Of a DNA stretch of 64,000 nt, positions 8,259 through 17,437 are shown one piece after another. The notes beneath the pieces were generated by a model, which was not told where the DNA came from, ran no database searches, and was given only the letters and a program-made list of their open reading frames with translations. The position numbers were made by a program, and so were the translations under genes. This DNA comes from Halorubrum sp. 48-1-W (GTDB lineage Archaea > Halobacteriota > Halobacteria > Halobacteriales > Haloferacaceae), in NCBI RefSeq assembly GCF_003287355.1, contig NZ_QMIM01000004.1, positions 1 to 64,000 on the forward strand, written 5' to 3'. The stretch's first letter is position 1, and each line of letters opens with the position of its first letter.

Positions 8259-8975
8259 CTACTCGTCCGCGACCCGGGCGTCCCAGTAGGAGACGGAGGC
8301 GACGTAGTCGCCGGGGACCGTGTTCCCGATCAGCTCGTCGACGACCCGGAACGGTTTGGCGACGACGCTCGGAAGCCCGCGGTAGAACCCGTAGGGCAGG
8401 ACGAAGTCGTGTTCCTCGCCCGCGAGGGTCATCTCGGCGTTCCCGAGCAGGTCCGCGACCTGCCGCTCCGAGTAGAGTCGCGACCCCATCGGCAGTAGCC
8501 ACGTGTACAGCACCCGGAGACTGCGGGCGTTGAACGTGTCGAAGAACACCTGCTCGTTGCTCACTCGACGGAGCTCCAGCATGAACTCGAGCGGATCGTC
8601 CATCAGGTGGAAAAAGCGCATCGCGACCACCGAGTCGAAGTGGTCGTCGGGGAACGGTAGCCTCGAGGCGTCACCCCGAAGGAACTCGACGGTGTCGGAG
8701 AGCCCCGCGTCGGCCGCGTTCTCGCGCCCCTGCTCGAGCATCTCCCTGGAGATGTCGAGCCCGACGATGTCCGCGCCCCGGTCCGCGAGCATCGTCGTGA
8801 ACCGGCCGGTTCCGCAGGCGACCTCCAACACCCGGTGGCCGTCGTCGATCGGTCCGAGCGCGGAGAGCGCCGCCTCCTTCTCGCGCCGGTCGATGAGGGC
8901 CCCGCCGCCGGAAAAGCGGAGGTCCTCGTACTCCTCGGCGACTTCGTCGGCCTGATACCAGTCCTGACCCTTCAC
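8259..8975 (-). CDS. Class I SAM-dependent methyltransferase
   Basis: This 238-residue Rossmann-fold methyltransferase has the SAM-binding motif VLEVACGTGRF (around residues 48-58), the acidic end of strand 2 in IVGLDIS, and the post-motif region GDASRLPFPDDHFDSVVA, as in the UbiE/methyltransferase type 11 group. The C-terminal part has a basic/aromatic substrate cap. It is transcribed toward the TRAM gene. The substrate is not identifiable, since this group includes small-molecule and quinone methyltransferases. Confidence 0.82.
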   Translation of the reverse strand: MKGQDWYQADEVAEEYEDLRFSGGGALIDRREKEAALSALGPIDDGHRVLEVACGTGRFTTMLADRGADIVGLDISREMLEQGRENAADAGLSDTVEFLRGDASRLPFPDDHFDSVVAMRFFHLMDDPLEFMLELRRVSNEQVFFDTFNARSLRVLYTWLLPMGSRLYSERQVADLLGNAEMTLAGEEHDFVLPYGFYRGLPSVVAKPFRVVDELIGNTVPGDYVASVSYWDARVADE

Positions 8976-9173
8976 GTTGTCTCCGGTGGACGCCGAACGA
9001 CTAAAACCGTACTGGATACGTGTCGACGGAATCGACCGGGCGTCGGTCGGGACGCGTTCGCGTCTCCCAGGTTCGAGCCCGGCGGCAGTACTATTATTAC
9101 CTTATATAATACCGATCGTATGCCCCTATATGTAGACAACCTTTACCACCGATCGGGGGAGTCTCCCGAACGT

Positions 9174-9446
9174 ATGAGTACCAGTCCCGTGGGGTCAGCC
9201 GATCAGGACCGTCTCACCGAGACCGAATACCGTGACCGTCTGCGCGAGCTTCCGCCGAGCGCCAAGCTCGTCGCGAAGGTCCTGGAGGGCGACGCGCCCC
9301 TCTCGCAGGGCGGACTCGCCGAGGAGTCGTTGCTCCCCGACCGTACCGTTCGCTACGCGCTCAACCGCCTGGAGGACGAGGAGCTGGTCGACTCCCGCTA
9401 CAGCTTCAAGGACGCCCGCAAGCAGGTGTACTTCCTGACGGTCTAG
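9174..9446 (+). CDS. Small winged-helix (MarR-like) DNA-binding protein
   Basis: This 90-residue protein is a single winged-helix domain: the SAKLVAKVLEG helix, a PLSQGGLAEESLLPDRTVRYALNR recognition part and a wing ending in KQVYFLTV. It resembles the short MarR-like regulators of haloarchaea. An earlier in-frame ATG exists at 9121, but the strongest TATA element (TTATATAATA, 9102-9111) is only about 15 bases before it, so the ATG at 9174 with a short leader is preferred. Its target is unknown. Confidence 0.8.
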   Translation: MSTSPVGSADQDRLTETEYRDRLRELPPSAKLVAKVLEGDAPLSQGGLAEESLLPDRTVRYALNRLEDEELVDSRYSFKDARKQVYFLTV

Positions 9447-9519
9447 CTCGGTTCGACGGCGTAAACCCGCCGTCTCACCACGGAGCCCTTTTTTTACCCT
9501 CGACCCGATGGTCACGCGT

Positions 9520-10575
9520 ATGGACCTGTCGGTCGTCGTCCCGACGCTCAACGGTCGGGACCGGTTAGCCGCCTGCCTCGACGCGTTGGCGGCGCACGCG
9601 CCCGACACGGAAGTGATCGTCGTCAACGGTCCGTCCGCGGACGGCACCACGGGAATGGTGCGTGACCGCGACGACGTCGACGTGCTGGTCGAGATCTCCG
9701 ACCGCACCGTCAACGTCGCCCGCAACGCCGGCATCGAGGTGGCAGGCGGCGACGCGGTCGCGTTGGTCGATTACGACAAGCGGATCGGCGAATCGTGGCT
9801 CGAGGGGGTCCGCGAGGGGCTCGTCGACGCCGACGTGGTAACCGGACCGGTCCGACCGAACGGCCGGGAGGACGACGACGGTCGAGACGACGCCGGCGGT
9901 CGGGACGACGTTGGCCGAGACGGCGACGGCGGTCGAGACGAGGACGACCGAGGAGTCGACGCCCGGACTGATGACGATAGAGACGGCGACGGACGAGCAG
10001 TCGGGGACGCCGACGGCCCGGAGCGCCGTCGGATCGCGGGTCGGTCGGTGACGTACTTCGCGGGGGGGAACGTCGCGTTCAGGCGGGAGGCGCTCCGCGA
10101 TCTCGACGGCTTCGACGAGTACCTCCGGGTCGGTGGCGCGCGCGACGCCGCCCACCGGCTCGCGCGGATGGACCGCGAGGTCGCCTGGCGCGACACGGTC
10201 GCAGTCCGCGAGGAACCGCCGAACCCGACCGCGGCCGACGGCGGCCGGACCGCCCGCGACTGGGGCTGGAAGTACCGGGCGCTCGCGTACCGGCTCGTCA
10301 AGAACTACGGCATCCGCCCGTCCGCGGTCCTTCGAACCGGCAAGCACGCGGTCACGGACGCGGCGTCGGTCGCCCGCGACGTGGTCCGCGGCGAGGCCAC
10401 GCCGTCGGGATGGGTCGCGAACGGTCGCGACGTGGTGGCCGGGGTCCTCTCCGGCGGCTCCGACGGGTTGGTGGCCCGCGCGCGCGACCGGAGCCCCGCG
10501 CGCAACCCGAACGGTATCTCGACGCGAGCCGACCGCGCGGTGGCCCGGTACGACGTGCGGGAGGGGCCGTCGTGA
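9520..10575 (+). CDS. GT2 glycosyltransferase with Asp-rich insertion
   Basis: This 351-residue soluble GT-A enzyme begins MDLSVVVPTLN, has the conserved early Asp/Asn region (VNGPSADGT), a VDYDK variant of the DxD motif near residue 88 and an acceptor-site region with FAGGNVAFRREAL. Residues of about 120-170 are an Asp/Arg/Gly-rich insertion made of repeats such as GGRDD and absent from ordinary members. The ATG at 9520 was chosen over 9508 because a TTTTTTTACC element lies about 27 bases upstream. It is probably involved in surface glycan or glycoprotein assembly; the donor and acceptor are unknown. Confidence 0.82.
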   Translation: MDLSVVVPTLNGRDRLAACLDALAAHAPDTEVIVVNGPSADGTTGMVRDRDDVDVLVEISDRTVNVARNAGIEVAGGDAVALVDYDKRIGESWLEGVREGLVDADVVTGPVRPNGREDDDGRDDAGGRDDVGRDGDGGRDEDDRGVDARTDDDRDGDGRAVGDADGPERRRIAGRSVTYFAGGNVAFRREALRDLDGFDEYLRVGGARDAAHRLARMDREVAWRDTVAVREEPPNPTAADGGRTARDWGWKYRALAYRLVKNYGIRPSAVLRTGKHAVTDAASVARDVVRGEATPSGWVANGRDVVAGVLSGGSDGLVARARDRSPARNPNGISTRADRAVARYDVREGPS

Positions 10576-10676
10576 ACGGCGGCGTCCCCACTGCGACTGG
10601 CGACGTCGCCGTCGCGCGGAGACGTCCGCCTCGTCCCGCGGCCTTTACTTCCCGCGTCGCCAACGGTCGGTAACGA

Positions 10677-11495
10677 ATGGGACTCACGAAACGGATCATC
10701 CCCTGTATCGACGTCGACCTCGACGACGACGGCGACGCCGCCGTCTACACCGGGGTCAACTTCGAGAACCTGGAGTACACGGGCGACCCCGTCGAACTGG
10801 CGAAGAAGTACAACACTGCGGGCGCCGACGAGTTCGTCTTCCTCGACATCACCGCCAGCGCCGAGGGGCGCGAGACGATGCTCGACGTGGTGAACGCGGT
10901 CGCGGACGAGTGTTTCATCCCGCTCACGGTCGGCGGCGGCATCCGGACGAAAGCCGACATCAAGGAGACGCTCCGCGCGGGCGCGGACAAGGTGTCGATC
11001 ACGACCGGTGCGCTCGAGCGACCCGAACTGATCGAGGAGGGCGCGGCCGCCTTCGGTAGCCAGTGTATCGTGATCTCCGTCGACGCACGGCGACGTCACG
11101 ACGACGCCGGCGAGCACTTCTACGAGGACGCCGACGGCGAGGAAGTGTGGTTCGAGTGTACGAAGAAGGGCGGCCGCGAGGGAACCGGGGTCGACGCGGT
11201 CTCGTGGGCGAAGGAGGCCGAGCGGCGGGGCGCGGGCGAGCTGTTCGTCAACTCCATCGACATGGACGGCACGAAGGACGGGTACGACATCCCGCTGATG
11301 AAAGCCGTCTGTGACGCCGTCTCCACGCCCGTCATCGCCTCCTCCGGCTGTGGCGGTCCCGAGGACATGTACGAGGTGTTCACCGAGGCGAACGCGGACG
11401 CCGGGCTCGCCGCCTCGATCTTCCACTTCGGCGACTACTCCATCGAGGAGACGAAGGCCTACCTCGACGAACGCGGCGTTCCGGTCCGTCTGTAG
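10677..11495 (+). CDS. hisF: Imidazole glycerol phosphate synthase, cyclase subunit
   Basis: This 272-residue TIM barrel carries out the cyclase half-reaction that makes imidazole glycerol phosphate and AICAR in histidine synthesis. The acid/base aspartates are visible as Asp12 in PCIDVD and Asp136 in ISVDARRR, and the phosphate-binding GGGIR and [10 protein letters not shown] loops are present. It needs HisH for ammonia, but hisH is not in this window. The order of motifs and the length match HisF with a slightly longer acidic loop around residues 140-160. A TTTACTT element lies about 32 bases upstream. Confidence 0.96.
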   Translation: MGLTKRIIPCIDVDLDDDGDAAVYTGVNFENLEYTGDPVELAKKYNTAGADEFVFLDITASAEGRETMLDVVNAVADECFIPLTVGGGIRTKADIKETLRAGADKVSITTGALERPELIEEGAAAFGSQCIVISVDARRRHDDAGEHFYEDADGEEVWFECTKKGGREGTGVDAVSWAKEAERRGAGELFVNSIDMDGTKDGYDIPLMKAVCDAVSTPVIASSGCGGPEDMYEVFTEANADAGLAASIFHFGDYSIEETKAYLDERGVPVRL

Positions 11496-11620
11496 CCCGA
11501 ACACGAGAACGCCCGATCACTTCTGGATCGGATATATGTAATTCGGTGAATTTCTCGGCCGATCGTTACCAATGGAGCCGAACCAACAAGTATTATCCGA
11601 TGGACCATGAACAATCATGT

Positions 11621-11803
11621 ATGTCCACGTCACCGATGCGTGTTCCCAGTGAGCGGCCGGAGATCGTCTGCCGATCGGCGGGTGAGGGGTCCCCGGACGC
11701 CGAGGTGACGTTCTTCGAGGCCGACCGCGACCCCGACGAGCGGACGACGCGGTGGATCACGGTGCGGGCGGTGGACTGCGTGCCGCGCGAGGAGTGGCGG
11801 TAG
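11621..11803 (+). CDS. Small haloarchaeal protein, possibly DUF7511
   Basis: This 60-residue acidic protein has a VTFFEADRDPDERTTRWITV core and a final EEWR. The pattern resembles a family of very small haloarchaeal proteins (DUF7511, from memory). The ATG at 11621 was preferred to the earlier one at 11546 because TATTATC (11591-11597) lies about 27 bases upstream. Another TATA-like run (GGATATATG) at about 11528 could drive a longer form. The function is unknown. Confidence 0.6.
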   Translation: MSTSPMRVPSERPEIVCRSAGEGSPDAEVTFFEADRDPDERTTRWITVRAVDCVPREEWR

Positions 11804-11898
11804 CTGGCCGAATCAGGCGTCCTTCCGGCGTCGGGGAACGACGTGCCGCCGCGTTTCGGGTCGACACCGTTTTCTCGCCGGTCCCCGACGCTCCGGGC

Positions 11899-12318
11899 GT
11901 GTCCGACCCAACCGCACACCACGTCGGGGTCACCGTCTCGGAGCTCGACCGCGCCGTCGCCTTCTACACCGATACCTTCGGGCTCGAGGTCGTCGCCGAG
12001 TTCTCCGTGGGCGGCGAGGCGTTCGCCGACGCGGTCGACGTCGCCGGCGCGTCCGCCGCGTTCGCCCACCTCGCGGCCGAGGGCGTCCGCGTCGAACTCG
12101 TCGAGTACGACCCCGGGGGCGAACCGATGCCGGAGCGGTCGCTCGACCGACCGGGCGCGACGCACCTCGGGCTCTCGGTCGACGACGTGGAGGCGTTCCA
12201 CGACGACCTCGATCCGGCGGTCGAGACGCTGAGCGAACCGCGGACGACCGAGAGCGGGACGACGATCCTGTTCCTCAGGGACCCGGACGGGAACCTCGTC
12301 GAGGTCCTCGACGCCTGA
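11899..12318 (+). CDS. VOC-family (glyoxalase/dioxygenase fold) protein
   Basis: This 139-residue protein is a single VOC module pair: HHVGVTVSELDRAVAFYTD at the start, a middle FAHLAAEGVRVELVEYDP, then HLGLSVDDVEAFHDDL and FLRDPDGNLVEVL at the end. His and Glu residues in these strands (His near residue 7 and Glu near 134) match the usual metal ligands. Substrates in this superfamily range from methylglyoxal adducts to antibiotics, so none is assigned. The GTG at 11899 is the first start consistent with the fold; the frame is open upstream but overlaps the previous gene. Confidence 0.78.
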   Translation: MSDPTAHHVGVTVSELDRAVAFYTDTFGLEVVAEFSVGGEAFADAVDVAGASAAFAHLAAEGVRVELVEYDPGGEPMPERSLDRPGATHLGLSVDDVEAFHDDLDPAVETLSEPRTTESGTTILFLRDPDGNLVEVLDA

Positions 12319-12365
12319 CGGTGGAACCGACGGTCGGTGAACGGGAGTGACGGCCCGTACGCGCC

Positions 12366-14576
12366 CTAGAGGACCTTCGTGCCGGGCTCCGCGTCCTCGT
12401 AGGTGGTGAGGAGGTCGGCCTCCTCGCCCGCAGCGAGCACCATGCCGTTCGACTCCACGCCGAACAGGTCCGCCTTCTCCATGTTGGCGAGCACGACCAC
12501 CTTCGTTCCGGGGAGGTCCTCGACCGCGTGGAGGCCCTTGAGCCCCGCCACGATGGTACGGGTCTCTACGCCGAGGTCGACGCGGAGTTTCAGCAGGTCG
12601 TCCGCGCCCTCGATCCCCTCGGCGTCCTCGATCCGGCCGACGCGGACGTCGAGTTCTTGGAACTGTTCGAAGCTGATGCGCTCGTCGCTGATCGGGTCGA
12701 TGTCAGTCATGGGTTCGTCGGTCGCGGGGTCGTCGGTCGCGGGGTCGTCGGTCGCGGGGTCGTCGGTCGTGGGTTCGTCGGTCGCGGGGTCGTCGGTCGC
12801 GGGGTCGTCCGTTTCGCCGTCCTCGTCGTCTTCACTGTCCCCGGTCTCGTCGCCGTCAGTGCCGTCCGCATCGGCCTCGGCGACGCGCGCCTCCAGCTTC
12901 GCGTTCAGCTCCTCGACGCGGTCGTCTTCGACCTTCTCGAAGAGCTCGGTCGGCTCGGAGAGGTCGCCCTCGGGAGCCTCGCGGGCGGCCTCGACGGTGA
13001 CGTCGTGGACGGAGCCCTCCTCGCCGAGCTGGTCCCACAGGCGCTCGCACTTCCCGGGGGCGATCGGCTCGAAGAGCACCGCGATCGCCTTCGCGATCGC
13101 GACGCAGTCGTGGATCACCCGTGCAGCCTCGTCGGGGTCGTCGTCGACGAGGTTCCACGGCTCGCTGTGTTGGATGTACTCGTTGCCGAAGCGGGCGAGG
13201 TCGGTGACGGCATCGCCGAGCGCGCGCACGGAGTAGTCGTTGACGGCTGTCTCCACGTCGGCGATCGCCTCCTCGATGCGCTCCTGTACCTCCTCGCTCG
13301 TCGCGTCCGCGATCGGCGCGTCCTCGTAGTTGCGGTGCGCGAAGAGCAGCGAGCGGTAGAGGAAGTTACCGACGGTGCCCACGAGCTCGGTGTTCACGCG
13401 GTCGCGGAACTTCTCCCACGAGAAGTCGACGTCCTGTTGGAACCCGCCGTTGGTCGCGAGGTAGTAGCGCAGGGGATCCGGGTGGAACCCCTCCTCGAGG
13501 TACTCGTCGGCCCAGACGGCGCGGTCGCGACTGGTGGAAAAGCCCTTGCCGCCGAGGGTGACGAACCCGCTCGCCATCACGGCTCGGGGTTCGGCGTGGC
13601 CCGTCGCCTCCAGCATCGCCGGCCAGAAGATCGTGTGGTGCTGGATGATGTCGCGGCCGATCACGTGGACGATCTCGCCGCCCTCGGGGTGCTCGTCGTC
13701 CGCACCCTCCTTCCAGACGGCCTCCCAGTCGAAGACGTCCGAACCGACGCGCTCGGTGTACTGTTTCGTCGAGGAGATGTACTCGATCGGGGCGTCGACC
13801 CAGACGTAGAGGACGAGGTCCTGCGGGTTCTCGCCCGGCAGGTCGATCCCCCAGTCCATGTCGCGGGTGATACACCAGTCCTGTAGCCCCTGTTCGATCC
13901 ACTCGCGGGGCTGGTTCCGGGCGTTCGAGGTGCCCTCGAGCCGGTCGAGGAAGCCGGAGAGGTACTCCGAGAACGCGGAGACCTCGAAGAACTCGTGGGT
14001 GCGCTCGCGGTACTCCGCCGGGTTACCACTGATCGTCGAGACCGGGTCCTCGACCTCGCCGGGCTCGAGGTGGCGCTGACACCCCTCGTCGCACTCGTCG
14101 CCGCGGGCGTGCGCCCCGCAGTACGGGCAGGTCCCCTCGACGTAGCGGTCCGGGAGGTACTGGTCGTCGACGGGGTCGTACGCGACCATGATCTCCTTCT
14201 CGTAGACGTGCCCCCCCTCCTCGAGGTCGCGGACGAGCTGTTGGGTGACCGCCGTGTTCGTCTCGTCGTGGGTGTGGCCGTAGTTGTCGAACGCGACGTT
14301 GAACTTCGGGAACGTCTCGGCGTACCGTTCGTGCCAGTCGAGCGCGAACGCCTCGGGGGAGACGCCCTCCCGTTCCGCGTTGACCGCGACGGGCGTCCCG
14401 TGCATGTCGGAGCCCGAGACGAACGCGGTCTCCTGGCCGAGCCGTTCGAGCGCGCGGGCGTAGACGTCGCCGCCGACGTAGGTGCGGAGGTGTCCGATGT
14501 GGAGGTCGCCGTTGGCGTACGGCAGTCCACAGGTCACCACCGCCGGGTGGTCCGTGGGGAAGTCGTCGTGGCTCAT
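12366..14576 (-). CDS. metG: Methionyl-tRNA synthetase
   Basis: This 736-residue class I synthetase charges initiator and elongator tRNA-Met. The HIGH motif is at residues 26-29 (DLHIGH), the zinc knuckle uses Cys150, Cys153, Cys162 and Cys166, and the KMSKS loop appears as KGFSTSR, an archaeal-type variant. After the anticodon-binding helices, an acidic Asp/Pro/Ala/Thr repeat linker leads to a fused C-terminal OB-fold tRNA-binding domain from about residue 630 (EQFQELDVRVGRIEDAEGIE). The linker is encoded by a 15-bp minisatellite. The gene ends 47 bases from the convergent VOC gene. Confidence 0.97.
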   Translation of the reverse strand: MSHDDFPTDHPAVVTCGLPYANGDLHIGHLRTYVGGDVYARALERLGQETAFVSGSDMHGTPVAVNAEREGVSPEAFALDWHERYAETFPKFNVAFDNYGHTHDETNTAVTQQLVRDLEEGGHVYEKEIMVAYDPVDDQYLPDRYVEGTCPYCGAHARGDECDEGCQRHLEPGEVEDPVSTISGNPAEYRERTHEFFEVSAFSEYLSGFLDRLEGTSNARNQPREWIEQGLQDWCITRDMDWGIDLPGENPQDLVLYVWVDAPIEYISSTKQYTERVGSDVFDWEAVWKEGADDEHPEGGEIVHVIGRDIIQHHTIFWPAMLEATGHAEPRAVMASGFVTLGGKGFSTSRDRAVWADEYLEEGFHPDPLRYYLATNGGFQQDVDFSWEKFRDRVNTELVGTVGNFLYRSLLFAHRNYEDAPIADATSEEVQERIEEAIADVETAVNDYSVRALGDAVTDLARFGNEYIQHSEPWNLVDDDPDEAARVIHDCVAIAKAIAVLFEPIAPGKCERLWDQLGEEGSVHDVTVEAAREAPEGDLSEPTELFEKVEDDRVEELNAKLEARVAEADADGTDGDETGDSEDDEDGETDDPATDDPATDEPTTDDPATDDPATDDPATDEPMTDIDPISDERISFEQFQELDVRVGRIEDAEGIEGADDLLKLRVDLGVETRTIVAGLKGLHAVEDLPGTKVVVLANMEKADLFGVESNGMVLAAGEEADLLTTYEDAEPGTKVL
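12711..12815. repeat. 15-bp in-frame minisatellite inside metG, seven copies
   Basis: Units of GGGGTCGTCGGTCGC, with single-base variants, repeat from 12711 to about 12815. On the metG strand they encode (A/T)TD(D/E)P pentapeptides. The period is a multiple of three, so copy-number change would lengthen or shorten the linker without breaking the frame. Confidence 0.9.
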
Positions 14577-14669
14577 GTGGCTGTGTGTCTCATGTGTCGT
14601 GGATACGGGCCAAAAGCCCGCTGGTTTCCGGGTGGGGGACTCGGCTCCCCGACGCGGTCCGACCGCCGC

Positions 14670-15578
14670 CTACAACAGCGTCCGGACGACCCGCGCCGCC
14701 TCCGGCGCGGTCGGCGCCAGGACGTACAGGATCGGCTCGACGCCGACCGCGCCGGTCTGATAGGCGACGATCGTGTCCGTCCCGTCCGGCAGGTCCGCGT
14801 CCGCGACCGCGTCGACGACCGCCTCCCGCGTCCCGCGTTCCGCGTCGAACTCGACGGTCGGGTGCGACTCGGCGAGCGTCGCGACGAGGTCGGGGTCGTA
14901 CCGGAGGTTCACCGCCCCGCGGGCCGACGAGCCGGCCTCGCGGGCAGCGAGCAGGACGGTCGCGACGTGCTCGCTCACGCCGAACTCCGGCTCCCCGGGC
15001 ACCATCGCCCGCCCCTTCACGTCGACGAGCCGTCCGGGGACGGCGGCCACGTCGTCGACGGAGCCCGCGTCCGCCAGACACTCGACGACGTTCGCGCCGA
15101 CGTTCGGGATGAGCCCGGCGAACCCGGAGGCGTTCGTCAGGGTCCGGAGTCCCCGCCGGACCGACGCGAGGACGGTCTCGCGCTCGCGGAGCCCGCTGTC
15201 GGGGTCGTGGACGGAGAAGTCCACGTCGGCGGCGGCGAGTTCCGGCATCGCCTCCTCGTGGAGCTCCGCGAGGAGGTCGCCCTCCTCCAGCCGTCGGATC
15301 AGCACCTCGATCTCGACGAGCGCCGCGACCGGGCTCACGTCGCCGCTCGCGAGGCCCTCGCCGACCCGCTCGACGAGGTCGCGCACGCGCTCGTCGGCGA
15401 CGATCCGATCGTGGCGGGCCACGTCGCCGTGGGCGTACTTCGAGACGGCCGACTGGGAGATGCCGAGCGCGTCGGCGACCTCCCGCTGGGTGAACCCGCG
15501 CTCGCGGAGGTCCTCGGCGAGCATCGAGCGCACCGTGGGGAGGAACTCGTCGACGACGACCTCCTCGATGAACCTCAT
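14670..15578 (-). CDS. thiR: ThiR-type thiamine regulator: helix-turn-helix plus ThiN domain
   Basis: This 302-residue protein has an N-terminal helix-turn-helix ([20 protein letters not shown], residues 30-49) and a C-terminal ThiN domain (about 120-302). The latter contains the [34 protein letters not shown] and [11 protein letters not shown] stretches of archaeal ThiN. In archaea this HTH-ThiN architecture is the ThiR repressor, which senses thiamine phosphate and controls thi4 and thiC; ThiN fused to ThiD is the enzyme form. The ATG overlaps the dcd stop codon in ATGA, so the two are co-transcribed and translationally coupled. thi4 lies 9 kb away in the same window. Confidence 0.85.
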   Translation of the reverse strand: MRFIEEVVVDEFLPTVRSMLAEDLRERGFTQREVADALGISQSAVSKYAHGDVARHDRIVADERVRDLVERVGEGLASGDVSPVAALVEIEVLIRRLEEGDLLAELHEEAMPELAAADVDFSVHDPDSGLRERETVLASVRRGLRTLTNASGFAGLIPNVGANVVECLADAGSVDDVAAVPGRLVDVKGRAMVPGEPEFGVSEHVATVLLAAREAGSSARGAVNLRYDPDLVATLAESHPTVEFDAERGTREAVVDAVADADLPDGTDTIVAYQTGAVGVEPILYVLAPTAPEAARVVRTLL

Positions 15579-16183
15579 TCGGTCTCACCCTCCGCCCCGT
15601 CGCGGTCGTTGAACTCCGGATCCGAGCCGATCCGGGACGCCTGCGGCCCGTCCTGGTCCTGGTACTTCGAGCCGCGCTCGCTACCGTACGGGCGGTCAGC
15701 CGGCGACTTCAGCTCCGTGAACGTGAGCTGTGAGACGCGCATCCCGGGTGAGAGCGCGACCGGGGCAGTGCCGAGGTTCGACAGTTCGAGCGTGATCTGG
15801 CCCTTGTACCCGGGGTCGCACAGCCCCGCAGTTGCATGGACCACGATCGCGAGCCGGCCGAGCGACGACCGGCCCTCGACGTGCGCGACGAGGTCGTCGG
15901 GGATCTCGACGCGCTCGGTCGTCGTCCCGAGCACGAAGTCGCCGGGGTGGAGGATGAACTCCTCGCCCTCGGGGACCGTCGTCTCCGTGACGTACTCGCC
16001 GACCTCGTCGGCCTCGGTCGGGTGGATACACGGGATGTTGGTGCGCTGGAACTCCAAGAACCGCTCGCCGAGCCGGAGGTCGACGCTCGCGGGCTGGACC
16101 TGCTGGTCGACGTCCGCGAGCGGCTCGACCACGAGGTCCCCCTCCGCGAGTCGGTCGAGGATGTCGGCGTCCGACAGGATCAT
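15575..16183 (-). CDS. dcd: dCTP deaminase
   Basis: This 202-residue enzyme converts dCTP to dUTP (some archaeal members also hydrolyse dUTP to dUMP). It belongs to the trimeric dUTPase-like fold. Visible motifs are EGRSSLGRL (about 103-111) and [14 protein letters not shown], with Glu133 as the expected catalytic base. A polar tail of about 30 residues follows the fold. The dcd stop overlaps the thiR start by four bases. Whether it is mono- or bifunctional (Dcd-Dut) cannot be decided from sequence alone. Confidence 0.94.
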   Translation of the reverse strand: MILSDADILDRLAEGDLVVEPLADVDQQVQPASVDLRLGERFLEFQRTNIPCIHPTEADEVGEYVTETTVPEGEEFILHPGDFVLGTTTERVEIPDDLVAHVEGRSSLGRLAIVVHATAGLCDPGYKGQITLELSNLGTAPVALSPGMRVSQLTFTELKSPADRPYGSERGSKYQDQDGPQASRIGSDPEFNDRDGAEGETE

Positions 16184-16248
16184 GCTGGGAGAGGGGCGGG
16201 GCGCGACCTAAAGACTCCCGGAAACCGTCGGCGCCCTCGGTCGACCCG

Positions 16249-16896
16249 CTACTCCTCGTGGGGCTGTACCACGACGAACCCCTCGGAGCCGGTGAACTCC
16301 ATCTGGATGGATTCGCCGGAAGTCTGGCCGAACTCGAATGTCTTGTTGATCGACACCGACGGAGAGAGGTCGCTGCTCCACGCGACCGTCGCGTCGGGGT
16401 CGGTGAAGACCGGCGGCTCCAACACGACGGGGTCGCCGTGCGTCGAGATCGCGACCTGTCCGGGTCCGGTGAGATACACGTTCGTCAGCCCGCCGGCGGC
16501 CGCCTCCGAGACGCTACCGATCGTGTCGATCTCGTAGTCGACGGAGGATTCGAACGCCAGCACGTCGTTGCCGCTGACGGAGATCGACTCGCCGGCGTCG
16601 AGGTCGAGGATCCGCACCTTCTTGCTCTGCTCGGCGACGTAGAGGTAGCCGCTCCCCTCCGCCTCCATCACCGGCGTCCCTTCGCTGCTCACCGCGTCCT
16701 TGAGGAAGCCGGTGACGCCGCCCTCGGCGGAGGCCTTGCCCGTGAACGTCACGTCGCCGGTGTACGCCACCATCGAGCCGGCCTTCACCGTCACGGTCCC
16801 GTCGAGCGGAACCCCGAGCAGCCGGTTGTTCTCCTTTCGAAACTCGTTACCGTCGCGTTCTGGCGCGCTCGTGCGCGCGAACTCGTCCAGATCCAT
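16249..16896 (-). CDS. AIM24 family protein
   Basis: This 215-residue beta-rich protein of the AIM24/TRAP-like family contains the family stretches [32 protein letters not shown] and [15 protein letters not shown], and ends in a hydrophobic FVVVQPHEE. No signal or membrane helix is seen. The frame continues upstream through a 21-bp repeat array, but the ATG at 16896 begins the conserved part and has an ATTTATT element about 55 bases upstream (a short leader). The molecular function of archaeal AIM24 proteins is unknown. Confidence 0.82.
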   Translation of the reverse strand: MDLDEFARTSAPERDGNEFRKENNRLLGVPLDGTVTVKAGSMVAYTGDVTFTGKASAEGGVTGFLKDAVSSEGTPVMEAEGSGYLYVAEQSKKVRILDLDAGESISVSGNDVLAFESSVDYEIDTIGSVSEAAAGGLTNVYLTGPGQVAISTHGDPVVLEPPVFTDPDATVAWSSDLSPSVSINKTFEFGQTSGESIQMEFTGSEGFVVVQPHEE

Positions 16897-16985
16897 GGGA
16901 ACCAAGCGTCGCGGGGACGACGCGGCCGAGAGTCGTCGAGACCGGCCAATAAATCCCGGCGATTCGGTCGCTCGGTCGACCGTCC

Positions 16986-17058
16986 GACACGTCCGGGGAG
17001 CCACCCGACACGTCCGGGGAGCCACCCGACACGTCCGGGGAGCCACCCGACCCGTCCG
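16986..17058. repeat. 21-bp tandem repeat between divergent promoters
   Basis: Three full copies starting GACACGTCCGGGGAGCCACC at 16986, 17007 and 17028 are followed by a degenerate fourth copy. The array lies between the AIM24 promoter (TATA about 16950) and the pth2 promoter (TATA about 17068-17075). Twenty-one bases equals two helical turns, so all copies face the same side of the DNA. Confidence 0.88.
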
Positions 17059-17098
17059 AGAGAACAGAGCTATACCCGCGGCGGGGCTCACGGTCGGT

Positions 17099-17437
17099 AT
17101 GAAACAGGCGATCGTCGCCCGCCGGGACCTCGGGATGGGCGAGGGGAAACTCGCCGCACAGGTCGCACACGCGTCGCTTTCGGCCTACAAGGACACGGGT
17201 CGTCGGAGCCGTACGAAGTGGAAGGGGTCGGGACAGAAGAAGATCGTCCTCGGCGCCGATTCCGAGAGCCAACTGTTCGAGCTCGCGGACAAGGCGGACA
17301 CGGAGGGGATCCCGTACGCGATCATCCGGGACGCCGGCCACACCGAGCTGGAGCCGGGGACGGTCACCGCGCTCGCCGTCGGCCCCGCGGGCGACGACCT
17401 CGTCGACCGCGTCACGGGCGACCTCCCCCTCTACTGA
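17099..17437 (+). CDS. pth2: Peptidyl-tRNA hydrolase, archaeal Pth2 type
   Basis: This 112-residue enzyme releases tRNA from prematurely dropped peptidyl-tRNA. The Pth2 motifs are complete: [26 protein letters not shown] at the start with the key Lys and His, [11 protein letters not shown] in the middle, and [21 protein letters not shown] near the end. CTATACC lies 27 bases upstream of the ATG at 17099. Its stop codon abuts the truD start with no intervening base, so the two form one transcription unit. Confidence 0.96.
   Translation: MKQAIVARRDLGMGEGKLAAQVAHASLSAYKDTGRRSRTKWKGSGQKKIVLGADSESQLFELADKADTEGIPYAIIRDAGHTELEPGTVTALAVGPAGDDLVDRVTGDLPLY

Noticed and set aside
13995-16211. A 738-codon plus-strand frame across metG, thiR and dcd
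   Set aside because: It runs opposite three well-supported genes and has low-complexity composition typical of a shadow frame.
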